This document shows positions 1 to 8,308 of a stretch of DNA of 64,000 bases, one piece after another. This DNA comes from VXNJ01 sp009840625 (GTDB lineage Bacteria > Chloroflexota > UBA11872 > VXNJ01), in assembly GCA_965207915.1 (NCBI GenBank), contig OZ242304.1, positions 1,860,001 to 1,924,000 on the forward strand, in the 5' to 3' direction. A program made the translations under genes and the position numbers. The notes beneath the pieces are model-generated. The model was not told the origin of the DNA and did no database searches. It saw only the letters and a program-made list of their open reading frames with translations. How positions within the stretch are numbered: the first letter of the stretch is position 1; every line of letters starts with the position of its first letter.

Positions 1-466
1 CGTGGCCGGTGAAGTGGTCTTCGGAACCGGCGTTTAGCGTCTTGATCATCATCAGGGCGGCCTTGGCGGCCTCGAATCCGCGATTGGTCTCGTCGTCGTG
101 GGTGCGGTCGATCGCCTGCTGTTCGTTGTCCAGGGTCAAGACCCCGAATATCACCGGCACGCCGGTGTCGAGCCCCGCCTGCATGATCCCGCGCGAACAC
201 TCGGCGGCGACGTAATCGAAGTGCGGCGTGTCGGATCGGATGATGCAGCCCAGGCAGATCACCGCCGCGTAGGCGCGGCTGGCGGCCAGCTTCTTGGCCA
301 GCAGCGGCAGCTCAAACGAACCCGGTGCGCGGAAGACCTCGACCTCGACCAGTGAGAATCCCGGATCGCCGTCGCCCAGGCCGGCGCGCACGCCGGCCAG
401 CAGTTTGTCGGTGTAGCGGCGGTGGTAGTCGGTTACCGCAACGGCGATCTTGCCGCGCAGGGCCAT
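1..466 (-). CDS. ribH: 6,7-dimethyl-8-ribityllumazine synthase (3' end cut by window)
   Basis: Condenses the RibBA-derived dihydroxybutanone phosphate with the pyrimidine intermediate to make lumazine, the penultimate riboflavin step; the family forms icosahedral or pentameric shells. About 155 codons are visible from the ATG at 466. The substrate motif G-S-F-E lies near residue 50, GCIIRSDTPHFDYV near residues 74-87 (the His is the usual catalytic base), and VPVIFGVLTLDNEQQA follows. Family length is about 155-160, so only the last few codons are missing off the left edge. The start sits 1 nt after the ribBA stop, as last gene of ribD-ribE-ribBA-ribH. Identification is secure. Confidence 0.95.
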   Translation of the reverse strand, partial: MALRGKIAVAVTDYHRRYTDKLLAGVRAGLGDGDPGFSLVEVEVFRAPGSFELPLLAKKLAASRAYAAVICLGCIIRSDTPHFDYVAAECSRGIMQAGLDTGVPVIFGVLTLDNEQQAIDRTHDDETNRGFEAAKAALMMIKTLNAGSEDHFTGH

Positions 467-467
467 T

Positions 468-1673
468 TCAGTCCCGCTCGGCCAATTCGAGGTCGTGCCC
501 CATGCGGTCGCGCTTGGTCGCCATGTAGTGGGCGTTGTGTTCATTTGGCTCGATTTGCAGCGGCACCTGCTCGACTATCTCCAGTCCGTAGCCAGAAATT
601 TCGACGCGTTTGCGGGGATTGTTGGTGAGCAGCCGCAGCTTAGTGACGCCCAGTTCGCCCAGGATCTGCGCGCCGATCCCGTAATCGCGTTCGTCGGGCA
701 GAAAGCCGAGCGCGATGTTGGCGTCGACGGTGTCCAGACCCTCCTGCTGCTGCAGCGCGTAGGCCCGCAGTTTGTTGGCCAGACCTATTCCACGGCCCTC
801 CTGGCGCATGTAGAGGATCACGCCCCGCCCCTCGGACGCCACCCGCTGCAAGGCGGTTCTCAGTTGCGGTCCGCAATCGCAGCGCATCGACCCGAAGACG
901 TCGCCGGTCAGGCATTCATCATGCACCCTGACCAGAGTCGGCTCGCCCGGCTCGATCTGGCCGATCACCAGAGCGACGTGGTCGTCTCCAGTTACCGAGT
1001 CGCGAAACGCGGTCGCGGTGAATTCGCCCCAGGGAGTCGGGATCTGGGCCGAGGCCAGCCGTTCGATCAGCTTTTCGGACTTGCGCCGGTGGGCGATCAG
1101 GTCGGTGGTCGACAGCGTTTTCCAGCCCCTGGCGGAGGCCAGCTCCGCAGCCGCGTTGGCGCCCAGCGGATCGCCCTCGTCATTTAGCAGGCGACCGAAC
1201 AGGACGGCGGGCTCGATGCCGGCCAGGACGGCCAGATCAGTTGCCGCTTCGGTAACGCCCGGTCGGCGCAGCACGCCGCCGTCAAATGCCCGCAGGGGCC
1301 TGATCAAACCGGGTCTTTTTAATTGCTGCGGCCTCGTCTCGGTCGATCCGAGGGCGCGGATGGTGGCCGCCTGGCCGGTGACCGAGTAGGAATCGGGGCC
1401 GATCAGGTCTACCGTCTCGCAGAATGCCGGGCTGGCCAGCATGCCGGCCGCCGGCGTGTGCTCCTGGGCGATGCCCAGCCGGGCCAGCGTTCCAGCAGTC
1501 ATGGCCACGAAGGCGCCGCCGGAGATGCGCATGAGTTCGAGCAGCACCGCGGTGGTCACCGCGGCCGCCGGGATGGTGAGGGTGGCCACGAAATCGCCCC
1601 TGCCGGCGCTGTTGATTACGACCGGCTCGCCGGACGCGAAGCTCTCGGCAGCGGCCGACACCTGTCCGTTCAT
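468..1673 (-). CDS. ribBA: RibBA-type protein: GTP cyclohydrolase II with degenerate DHBP synthase domain
   Basis: Fusion of an N-terminal RibB-like domain (about 1-200) and a C-terminal GTP cyclohydrolase II (about 205-395). The RibA half is intact: zinc cysteines C254, C265 and C267 in DECLTGDVFGSMRCDCG, and RQEGRGIGL at 290-298. The RibB half keeps the fold signature (RPGLIRPLRAFDGGVLRRPG) but lacks the catalytic residues: the acidic DRENEGD loop is replaced by NSAGRGDFV (21-29), the G-H-T-E-A histidine is Val140 (GVTEA), and the ICE glutamate is gone (VLFGRLL, 157-163). I infer it makes only the pyrimidine branch product. The ATG at 1673 overlaps the ribE stop as ATGA, so the two are translationally coupled. 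Confidence 0.9.
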   Translation of the reverse strand: MNGQVSAAAESFASGEPVVINSAGRGDFVATLTIPAAAVTTAVLLELMRISGGAFVAMTAGTLARLGIAQEHTPAAGMLASPAFCETVDLIGPDSYSVTGQAATIRALGSTETRPQQLKRPGLIRPLRAFDGGVLRRPGVTEAATDLAVLAGIEPAVLFGRLLNDEGDPLGANAAAELASARGWKTLSTTDLIAHRRKSEKLIERLASAQIPTPWGEFTATAFRDSVTGDDHVALVIGQIEPGEPTLVRVHDECLTGDVFGSMRCDCGPQLRTALQRVASEGRGVILYMRQEGRGIGLANKLRAYALQQQEGLDTVDANIALGFLPDERDYGIGAQILGELGVTKLRLLTNNPRKRVEISGYGLEIVEQVPLQIEPNEHNAHYMATKRDRMGHDLELAERD

Positions 1674-2269
1674 AGACCGGTTGCGGTGGGTTCGGCCAGC
1701 GCGACCACGTACTTTGCCAGCACGTCCGTCTCCAGATTGCAATTTGTTCCCAGGGTCAATTCACCGAGGGTCGTTACCGACCGCGTATGCGGTATCAAAG
1801 CGACCTTGAACCAGTCCGGGCCGGTTTCGACCACGGTCAGGCTCACTCCGTCCACTGCCACGTAACCCTTCTCCACGATCTGCTTGCGGTATTGCGGTGG
1901 GTGCGAAAAGGTTATAAGTTGCGACTCCCCGTCGGGGTCGATTGCCCGGACCGTGGCAGTGCAATCCACATGCGCCTGGACGAAATGCCCGCCAAGGCGG
2001 GAGTCGGCCCGAAGGGCCCGTTCGAGATTTACCGTTCGACCGGTTCGCAGGCTTGCCAGGTTGGTGCGGCGACGCGTCTCGTCGACGATTTCAACCGTGA
2101 ATCTGCCACTATCGATCTCCACCACCGTCAGGCAGGCGCCGGCAACCGCGATGCTCTCGCCCACCTGGAGCTCGTCCACGAAGCTGGCCCGTAGCGAGAG
2201 TCGCATCAGGCCCGCTCCGCTGCGTACCCGTTCGACCCTTCCAACCTCTTCGACCAGACCGGTAAACAT
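1670..2269 (-). CDS. ribE: Riboflavin synthase, alpha type
   Basis: Dismutates two lumazines to riboflavin plus the pyrimidine recycled by RibH. 199 aa with two tandem lumazine-binding barrels: the N-terminal MFTGLVEEVGR signature and a second repeat beginning near residue 97 (GHFVQAHVDCTA). An ATG two codons upstream (2275) is possible, but AAGG lies 6 nt before the ATG at 2269, which also gives the conserved MFTG N-terminus, so 2269 is preferred. Lies between ribD and ribBA in the operon and overlaps the ribBA start by 4 nt. Confidence 0.95.
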   Translation of the reverse strand: MFTGLVEEVGRVERVRSGAGLMRLSLRASFVDELQVGESIAVAGACLTVVEIDSGRFTVEIVDETRRRTNLASLRTGRTVNLERALRADSRLGGHFVQAHVDCTATVRAIDPDGESQLITFSHPPQYRKQIVEKGYVAVDGVSLTVVETGPDWFKVALIPHTRSVTTLGELTLGTNCNLETDVLAKYVVALAEPTATGL

Positions 2270-2335
2270 GTGCATCCTTGCGATGTTGCTCTGGGGCGGG
2301 AACGAGGCAATTTTCGCCGTCGTTCAAGCGCCGGT

Positions 2336-3448
2336 TCACTCCGGCTGCATTTCGCCGTTCCAGTCGATTGAATCGCGGGTTCGAGCCCGCAACCAGAGAT
2401 CGGGTCCGACCGTTCCGCTCTCCAGCAATTCCAATCCCGGCGGCAAGAATCCCTCCGGCAAACCCGGGAGCGCGGCCGGCGACGCCGGATCCCCGACCAG
2501 GACCGGGCAGAGGAACACTTCGATCTCGTTGATCAATTGCGCGGCCAGAAAGGAACCTATAGTGGTCGGCCCGCCTTCAAGCAGGACCGACTGGATCCCC
2601 ATCGAACCCAATCGCTGGAGCACCGCGGTAGGGTCAGCCCGCGGCGGATCGTCCTGAATTTGCACGAAACAGCCGTTCTCGACCAGGGCCGCGCACCGCT
2701 CCGGCGGAGCGGCCGCTCCTACGAAGCAGATAGTTTTGCCGGGCATTCCCAGCATCGCCGCATCCGCCGGCAGGCGGGCCCGCCCGTCCAACACAACCCG
2801 CAGCGGTTGCCGGCTGACCGGTATGCCGGAACGAACCGTGAGCCTAGGGTCGTCGGCCAGGACCGTGCCGGAACCGACCACTATTGCGTCGACTTCCGCG
2901 CGACGGCGATGCACTAGTGACAGCGACTGGGGAGAGCTCAGGTACCCTCGTTGGCCGGCCGGCAGCGCCACGCGGCCGTCCAGCGACATCGCCCACTTGG
3001 CAATCACCCAAGGCCGCCCAGTTCGGGTGTGGTGAAGGTAACCCTTGAGACCGTCAAAGGCCGCGTCGCAGCCCGCAACCCGGGCCGTCTCGATTCCGGC
3101 GGCGGCAAGATCATGCGCTCCGCCGGTGGCGGCCGGATTGGGGTCCGGATACGCATAGAAACAACGCCCGATTCCGGCCGCGACGATGGCTTCGGTGCAT
3201 GGGGGAGTCTGGCCGTGGTGACGGCATGGCTCGAGGGTCGTGTACAGATCGGCGCCGCGCGCCAGGGCGCCCGCCTGCTCTAGCGCCTGGGCCTCGGCGT
3301 GCGGACCAGTCCCCGGCGCGGTGGCCGACTGTCCGATGATCTGGCCGTCCCGAACGACCACCGCCCCGACTGCGGGACGCGGGCTGGTGCGGCCGAGCCA
3401 CTCACGCCCGCTGGCGGCAGCGGCATTCAGGAAGTCAAGTGGCTGCAC
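2336..3448 (-). CDS. ribD: Bifunctional riboflavin deaminase/reductase RibD
   Basis: Deaminates and then reduces the pyrimidine from GTP cyclohydrolase II. The deaminase domain (1-145) has the zinc ligands H50-A-E and PCRHHGQTPPC (C75, C84); the reductase domain (about 155-370) has MSLDGRVA and a terminal VLLEGGPTT strand. I place the start at the GTG at 3448 (370 aa, normal length), with AGGA just upstream. In-frame ATGs at 3523 and 3526 would add a Gly/Pro-rich leader from a C-rich tract and look untranslated. First gene of the rib operon, divergent from coaE. I see no FMN riboswitch consensus upstream. Confidence 0.92.
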   Translation of the reverse strand: MQPLDFLNAAAASGREWLGRTSPRPAVGAVVVRDGQIIGQSATAPGTGPHAEAQALEQAGALARGADLYTTLEPCRHHGQTPPCTEAIVAAGIGRCFYAYPDPNPAATGGAHDLAAAGIETARVAGCDAAFDGLKGYLHHTRTGRPWVIAKWAMSLDGRVALPAGQRGYLSSPQSLSLVHRRRAEVDAIVVGSGTVLADDPRLTVRSGIPVSRQPLRVVLDGRARLPADAAMLGMPGKTICFVGAAAPPERCAALVENGCFVQIQDDPPRADPTAVLQRLGSMGIQSVLLEGGPTTIGSFLAAQLINEIEVFLCPVLVGDPASPAALPGLPEGFLPPGLELLESGTVGPDLWLRARTRDSIDWNGEMQPE

Positions 3449-3590
3449 GGGTCCTAGTTCACGCCATTGCGACAGTCGTTGAACCGGCGGGGGGGGGCCT
3501 GCCCCGCCGCCGCCAAATATCATCATCCCAGACCTGCCGCCGCTACCTAACTTAAATGTGGGCGGCGGAATCCACCGGAACCAATCGATC

Positions 3591-4229
3591 ATGAACTCGA
3601 CCCGCCCGCCGGTGCTTGGATTAACCGGCAACATCGCCACTGGTAAATCGCTGGTGTCGGGCTGGCTGGCCGACCGCGGCGCCACGGTCATCGACTCCGA
3701 CCGGATCGTCCACGAGATGTATGGACCCGACCACCCGGTGGCCATAAGAGTCGGCGAACGGTTCGGGGCCGACCTGATTGGCCCTGGCGGGGTCAACCGC
3801 GCGAAGCTGGGGGAGCTGGTTTTTGCGGACCCCGCGGCGCTCGCCGAATTGGAGGCGATCGTGCACCCGGCGGTTTTCGAGGCGGTCGGTGCGGTCATCG
3901 CCAAGGCCCCGCCTGCGATTCCGCACGTTATCGAGGCCATCAAATTGGTCGAGGGTCGAAACGTCCGCCTGCTGGACGCCCTCTGGGTGTTGGAGAGTCC
4001 AAGAAGGGAACAGATCGCACGCCTGCGGCTCAGCCGCAATCTCTCCGCCGAGCAAGCCGGATTGCGAATCGGCGCCCAATCGTCGGCTGCTGAAAAATTG
4101 GAACTTTTTCGGAGTCGCCGGCCGGGGACGCCGGCCCGGATTATTGGCAATCATGGTTCGCTCATGGATCTTGAACGCGGCATTGATCGCGAATGGGAAC
4201 GGTTCCTTGACTACTGCGCCGGGCAGTAG
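3591..4229 (+). CDS. coaE: Dephospho-CoA kinase
   Basis: Phosphorylates the ribose 3'-OH of dephospho-CoA, the last step of CoA synthesis. 212 aa; P-loop GLTGNIATGKS at residues 9-19, acceptor region VIDSDRIVHE near 36-45, and the lid/C-terminal part RNLSAEQAGLRIGAQ. The loop reads G-N-I-A-T-G-K-S rather than the commoner G-G-I-G-S-G-K-S but keeps all Walker A positions. The ATG at 3591 fits the family N-terminus; an ATG at 3558 would add an unlikely leader. The last 19 nt overlap the convergent lipoprotein gene. Confidence 0.92.
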   Translation: MNSTRPPVLGLTGNIATGKSLVSGWLADRGATVIDSDRIVHEMYGPDHPVAIRVGERFGADLIGPGGVNRAKLGELVFADPAALAELEAIVHPAVFEAVGAVIAKAPPAIPHVIEAIKLVEGRNVRLLDALWVLESPRREQIARLRLSRNLSAEQAGLRIGAQSSAAEKLELFRSRRPGTPARIIGNHGSLMDLERGIDREWERFLDYCAGQ

Positions 4230-5716
4230 TCCTCTTCGGCCAATTCGGCGTCGACGGAGCCGGCCAGCGCACTGGCGGCGGATTCGACGGCCCGGGCGTG
4301 GTCGCCCACGATCAGGCTGACGCCGGTACCGGTGAGTTCGGCCCGCGCAGTCCGCGTTTCCAGCTTCCAGCTAAAACTCGCCGGCCCGGTCTCTTCGAGC
4401 GTCCCCATGCGACCGGCGTGATCCAGCTGGCCTCCGGCGATCAGGCCCTGCAGACGGACGAAGAAATCCTCCGCCGCCGCCGGACCGGCGAATTCGGCGC
4501 GGTACATCAGGACTTCAGTCTCCCCGTTGCCGATCAGCAGCAGGTGGTCGTCGACCCAGTCGGACGGCCCGCGCTGGCCCTTCTCGATCTGCCCGCCCAG
4601 CAGCACCCCCAGAACGAATTGGCCAAGGCTGCCGGAGCCCAATGAATTCCAGCAGGGCAGTTCGGGCGCTGCAAATTCCGCGGCCGAACTTCGCCGCCAT
4701 TGCGACCGGAGACCGAGCGGAGTTATCTGGGCGGTCGCCTGCGGCAGCGCCGAAGGATCATAGAGCCCGTCGAGCCCGGTCAATCCCGAAGCCAGCAGGA
4801 CCCCGAGGACGTACTCGGCACCGGCCACGTACGGATAGGCAAGCAGCTGCAGCACGAACTCGCCGGAGCGTCCCATATCGGGCGGGGAAGCCGGTTCCTC
4901 CGCCCGCAGCGCCTGCAGATCAACCTGCTCGGCGACCGCTGTAAATCCGAAAACGCTGGCATCGCCTTCAATTAGGGCGCTTAGAGCCAGTTGGCGGTCA
5001 AAGTCCAGTATGGGGACCGCCGCGCTGAGCGACTCGATATCGAAATTGGTCTGCTGAAGCGCGTGGATGTACTCGTGGGCCAGGGTAATGAGGGCTTGAT
5101 CGGACGCGCTTCGTCCAATTTCGGCGGGCTTGACGACGTAGAGTTCGTCTTCCTTGGCCAGGTAAAACCCGATGACCTGATCCGGAACGAGCCCCAGGTA
5201 GATTTCGTCAAGGCCCTGCCCCGAGGGCAGGACGCCGAGTAGCTGCAGCGCCCGGTCGCGCCGCCAAACCTCTTCGGCGTCCTGATCTTCGAGCGCGGCC
5301 GCGATCTCGGCGGCGGCTTCATCGGGGCTTACTATCCGGGGCTCGAGAAACGGGCGGTCTAGGCCGCGGACCCTCTCCGCCGCCGCCGCCGCCCGCCGGG
5401 CGTTTTCCCGTACGAATTGATCAAATCCCGATTGGCCCGGCGCCGGATCGGCATTGACCGGACTTGCGGTGGCGGCCTGGCGCGAAGACTCCGATAGCGG
5501 TGCGGGGGAGCCGACCGGTGCGGTTGCCGATTCCCGGCCCGGGCTTTCGGGCAGCGGTGCGGCCGGAACCGGAGATGGCGGGGTGGCGACGGCTTGGGAG
5601 GCCGACTCCCGTTCGCACGCGCCGATGGCAAAGCCGGCGACCAGCACCAGGGCCAGGAAAGCGGTCCGGAAACCGGCGGACGGACGCGGCCCATTGCATG
5701 GGAGGATGGTTGGCAT
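4211..5716 (-). CDS. Predicted secreted zinc-metalloprotease-like lipoprotein
   Basis: 501 aa. An N-terminal hydrophobic stretch (18-33) ends in a lipobox, A-I-G-A-C34, so it should be lipid-anchored outside the cytoplasmic membrane. Residues 40-100 are a Pro/Ala/Ser-rich linker. A gluzincin-like zinc site is visible: HEYIH at 214-218 followed by the acidic helix ALIEGDAS with E250 as likely third ligand. The rest has a mixed alpha/beta C-terminal region with no motif I recognise. Substrate unknown; a non-catalytic role is possible. It converges on coaE with overlapping 3' ends. Confidence 0.7.
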   Translation of the reverse strand: MPTILPCNGPRPSAGFRTAFLALVLVAGFAIGACERESASQAVATPPSPVPAAPLPESPGRESATAPVGSPAPLSESSRQAATASPVNADPAPGQSGFDQFVRENARRAAAAAERVRGLDRPFLEPRIVSPDEAAAEIAAALEDQDAEEVWRRDRALQLLGVLPSGQGLDEIYLGLVPDQVIGFYLAKEDELYVVKPAEIGRSASDQALITLAHEYIHALQQTNFDIESLSAAVPILDFDRQLALSALIEGDASVFGFTAVAEQVDLQALRAEEPASPPDMGRSGEFVLQLLAYPYVAGAEYVLGVLLASGLTGLDGLYDPSALPQATAQITPLGLRSQWRRSSAAEFAAPELPCWNSLGSGSLGQFVLGVLLGGQIEKGQRGPSDWVDDHLLLIGNGETEVLMYRAEFAGPAAAEDFFVRLQGLIAGGQLDHAGRMGTLEETGPASFSWKLETRTARAELTGTGVSLIVGDHARAVESAASALAGSVDAELAEEDYCPAQ

Positions 5717-5808
5717 TGGTCGGCATTATCGTAATTGGGCGGAGGTCTTGCCCCGCGCGATCCAATCGACCGTGGGCGGCCGGCCCTTAACCCGGGAACT
5801 TTGAGAAC

Positions 5809-6489
5809 ATGGCCTTTAGCGACGCATTCGCTCGATCAAGCCGGGCCGGCGGAGAAGCCGACCCCGAATTGCTTGCCGCCTGCGAACGTCTGGCGGCCCG
5901 CGGTTGGAGCGATGTCGTTCCGGATGCCGTGCGGACGGCGCCGCCGGCCGCGGCGCAGCATCGACGGGCGGCCGGGATAGCGAACGCCTTCCTGGCGGCA
6001 GACCGACTGCTCGGCGATATTGCCGCTCCCGCCGACCCCGAGGTTGTCAGGGGCCGGATCACCGGAGGCTTGGTGCTGATCGAGCAGTGCTTTGACGATC
6101 TCGGCGGCTGGGCTGCCCTGGTGCTTGAGCGTTCCGGGCGGCATCGCAACGAGCCGGTCGGCTCCAGCAAATTCAATGCGCGCTTGCGATTGCTGGATCC
6201 CGTCGCGGCCGAGCGCGTCGCGGCCTTGGCAGGTTGGGTTGCCGCCGTCCGGTTGACCGCCGCGGCGCTATTGCAGCAGCAGGTCAAAACGCTTCGATTT
6301 GACGCCGGCGACGTCCGGTTGCAAATCCCGCGCGCCGCCGGGACCGGTGCCGGCGAACACCCGGTTTCCGAGCTCGGGCCCGCTTGGACAGCAAATCTTG
6401 CGGAACTTATCGGGGCCGTATTCGCCTGCGGGGCGGCCCGACTGGAAAACCCCCGCGAGCGCACCGCGGCCGATTTTGACTGGGACTGA
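5809..6489 (+). CDS. Hypothetical protein, alpha-helical
   Basis: 226 aa, not recognised. Rich in Ala and Arg with amphipathic helices, no signal peptide and no clear membrane span; it ends in ERTAADFDWD. Codon use (GC-rich third positions) is like the flanking genes, and the start follows GGGAAC by nine bases. A nearly co-extensive open frame exists on the minus strand (5787-6464), but its composition (Ser/Arg-rich) looks like a shadow. It precedes rplS in the same direction. Confidence 0.55.
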   Translation: MAFSDAFARSSRAGGEADPELLAACERLAARGWSDVVPDAVRTAPPAAAQHRRAAGIANAFLAADRLLGDIAAPADPEVVRGRITGGLVLIEQCFDDLGGWAALVLERSGRHRNEPVGSSKFNARLRLLDPVAAERVAALAGWVAAVRLTAAALLQQQVKTLRFDAGDVRLQIPRAAGTGAGEHPVSELGPAWTANLAELIGAVFACGAARLENPRERTAADFDWD

Positions 6490-6514
6490 ATCGGGTCGGC
6501 AAATCAATTAAAAT
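6486..6514 (+). promoter_or_regulatory. Possible sigma-70 promoter for rplS
   Basis: TAAAAT at 6509-6514 is a good -10 match in an otherwise GC-rich stretch; the -35 at 17-nt spacing (CTGAAT, 6486-6491) is weak. It would give a leader of about 50 nt before rplS. An L19 leader often carries autoregulatory structure, but none is evident here. Confidence 0.3.
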
Positions 6515-6571
6515 CCGCTTTGCGTCGCCCAATTTCCACCCCCGACGCCCCAGCGTACGCCTGCGAGCGCC

Positions 6572-6925
6572 ATGTCCACGATCATCGCTGAAATTGACCG
6601 CCAGTTCCTGCGCGACGACCTCCCGGATTTCGGGGTCGGCGACACGGTCCGGGTACACAGCCGGGTACGCGAAGGACAGCGCGAACGCATCCAGGCGTTC
6701 GAAGGGGTCGTCATCAAGCGGCGTGGCGGCGGCCTGCAGGAGACTTTCACGGTTCGCCGAATCTCCCATGCCGGGGTCGGAGTCGAGCGCTGCTTCCACG
6801 TGCATTCGCCGGTAATCGACCGCATCGACTTGGTCCGCCGCGGGCGGGTCCGTCGGGCCAAGCTCTACTACCTGCGCGAACGCAAGGGCCGGGCTGCCCG
6901 CGTTCGCGAGCCCTCGCGGCGCTGA
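6572..6925 (+). CDS. rplS: 50S ribosomal protein L19
   Basis: Structural protein at the 30S-50S interface. 117 aa, with the family core FGVGDTVRVHSRVREGQRER, FEGVVIKRRG and the C-terminal signature RRGRVRRAKLYYLRERKGRAAR. Usual neighbours rpsP, rimM and trmD are absent here; instead rnhB follows, as in many bacteria. Start is the ATG giving the normal short N-terminus. Confidence 0.96.
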   Translation: MSTIIAEIDRQFLRDDLPDFGVGDTVRVHSRVREGQRERIQAFEGVVIKRRGGGLQETFTVRRISHAGVGVERCFHVHSPVIDRIDLVRRGRVRRAKLYYLRERKGRAARVREPSRR

Positions 6926-6940
6926 CGCCTGGGGCGGCCA

Positions 6941-6982
6941 CTCGGGCCTCCCGAGCGGCGCCGGCTAAGCAAAATAAGCCGG
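6941..6982 (+). repeat. Two adjacent hairpins between rplS and rnhB
   Basis: CTCGGG-CCT-CCCGAG (6941-6955) and CCGGCT-N10-AGCCGG (6961-6982) are perfect 6-bp inverted repeats. Neither is followed by a T tract, so they are not typical intrinsic terminators; they could attenuate or stabilise the rplS-rnhB transcript. Confidence 0.4.
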
Positions 6983-7001
6983 TCCGGCTCCAACCGGAGG
7001 T

Positions 7002-7667
7002 TTGAATCTGACCGGCGTCCAACTGCATCCGGCGCTGGAACTCGATCTGCTTTCCTCCGGGATCGACTTGGTGGCCGGCGTCGACGAGGTCGGACGCGGC
7101 GCCCTGGCCGGACCGATCTGCGCCGCCGCCGTGCTGCTGGACCGACGACTGCTCGGCGACCGGGAGCAACTGGCCGGAGTGAACGACTCCAAACAGGTGC
7201 CGGCCGGCCGGCGCCAGGACCTGAGCGCCCGGGTTTGGCGGCTGGCGCCGGTGGTGGCGTTGGGTTGGGCTGAAGCTGCCGAAATTGATCGCCTGGGGGT
7301 GGTTGCGGCAACCCGCAAGGCGATGGTTTCCGCGCTTGCCCAATTGCGCCCCCGCCCGCAGGCGCTGATCAGCGATGCGGTGGCCCTGAGCGGACCCACC
7401 GTCCCGGAGAGATTCATCGCCATTCCCCGGGCCGACAGCTCGTGCCTCAGCGTGGCGGCCGCATCCATCTGCGCCAAAGTTGCGCGCGACGCCCACATGC
7501 GACGCCTGGCCGGAAGATACGAAGCATACGGGTTCGCGTCAAACGTCGGCTACGGAACCCGCCACCACCTGCAGGCGCTTACCGCTCACGGCCCGAGCGC
7601 CGAGCACCGCCTCTCGTTCGCGCCTTGCCAGCGTCAGTTGGAGTTGGGTAGGCAGGATTGGGCATGA
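7002..7667 (+). CDS. rnhB: Ribonuclease HII
   Basis: Removes RNA from RNA-DNA hybrids and single misincorporated ribonucleotides. About 220 aa. Acidic metal ligands are visible in VAGVDEVGRGALAGPI (D and E) near residues 24-39, the later Asp in ALISDAVAL, and the Asp of AKVARDAHMRRL. The conventional start is the TTG at 7002, but the strong GGAGG at 6996-7000 is only 1 nt away from it and 7 nt from an in-frame CTG at 7008, so initiation at CTG is plausible. The stop overlaps the next start as ATGA. Confidence 0.93.
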   Translation: MNLTGVQLHPALELDLLSSGIDLVAGVDEVGRGALAGPICAAAVLLDRRLLGDREQLAGVNDSKQVPAGRRQDLSARVWRLAPVVALGWAEAAEIDRLGVVAATRKAMVSALAQLRPRPQALISDAVALSGPTVPERFIAIPRADSSCLSVAAASICAKVARDAHMRRLAGRYEAYGFASNVGYGTRHHLQALTAHGPSAEHRLSFAPCQRQLELGRQDWA

Positions 7668-8275
7668 ACGAAATCGCTGGGCTACTCGGCCAGTTGACCG
7701 ACTGGATTCTGAGTTGGGGGCAATCGCCGTTCGGATGGGTGGCGTTGTTCCTGGTCGCGTTTTGGGACTCGAGCATCTTGCCGGTCCCGCCCGACGGGCT
7801 GATGATGGTGCTCATCCTGTCCAATCCCCTCTTCGCGATTCCCTTGGCGGCCCTGGCGACAGTCGGATCGCTGCTGGGGGCCTGGCTGGGCTACTGGATA
7901 GGCCTGGTCGGCGGGCGGCCGCTCGTTTACCGGATCGTCCCTGAGCCCCAGATTCGTTACGTGGAGCGCAAGTACCGCGAAAACGACACCCTCGCGCTGC
8001 TGCTGGCCTGCTTCACGCCGTTGCCCTACAAGGCTTTCGCGATCGGCGCCGGAGTCTGTCAGATCAACTTCAAGCGGTTCATGCTGATTTCGTTGGTGGG
8101 CCGCGCCGGCCGGTTCCTGGCGGTGGCGCTGGCCTTGATGTTTCTCGGCGAGCGGGTGCGCGGACTGGTCGAGGATTACACCGGGCCGGTGGCGGTCGGT
8201 TTCGTGGCGGTAGTGGCGGTGGCCATCTTTGCGCTGGGCTGGTACAACGCCAGGGTCGCCGGGCGAGAAAGCTGA
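7664..8275 (+). CDS. DedA/VTT-domain membrane protein
   Basis: 203 aa integral membrane protein of the DedA (SNARE-associated/VTT) family, linked in other bacteria to lipid-carrier recycling and membrane homeostasis. It shows the re-entrant segment with FWDSSILPVPPDGLMM, a GSLLGAWLGYWIGLVGG glycine-rich helix, and the F-T-P-L-P-Y-K motif followed by AIGAGV, typical of the family core. The ATG at 7664 overlaps the rnhB stop; a TTG two codons earlier is less likely. Substrate cannot be read from sequence. Confidence 0.82.
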   Translation: MNEIAGLLGQLTDWILSWGQSPFGWVALFLVAFWDSSILPVPPDGLMMVLILSNPLFAIPLAALATVGSLLGAWLGYWIGLVGGRPLVYRIVPEPQIRYVERKYRENDTLALLLACFTPLPYKAFAIGAGVCQINFKRFMLISLVGRAGRFLAVALALMFLGERVRGLVEDYTGPVAVGFVAVVAVAIFALGWYNARVAGRES

Positions 8276-8308
8276 CCGGACGCAGGCAGAAACAGGCGCT
8301 GCCGCCGA

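Noticed and set aside
2375..2390. T-arm-like GCGGG-TTCGAG-CCCGC sequence suggesting a tRNA
   Set aside because: It lies inside the ribD reading frame near its 3' end, no acceptor or anticodon stems surround it, and the loop is one base short for a tRNA T-loop.
3449..3590. FMN riboswitch before ribD
   Set aside because: No conserved RFN core sequences are visible in this 140-nt leader.
3449..4150. N-terminal extension of the ribD frame
   Set aside because: It is antisense to coaE, has Pro/Gly/Ser-rich composition and adds nothing matching RibD; the family-length protein starts at GTG 3448.
5787..6464. Minus-strand open frame overlapping the hypothetical gene
   Set aside because: Arg/Ser/Pro-rich shadow translation and no ribosome site; the plus frame has more natural composition.
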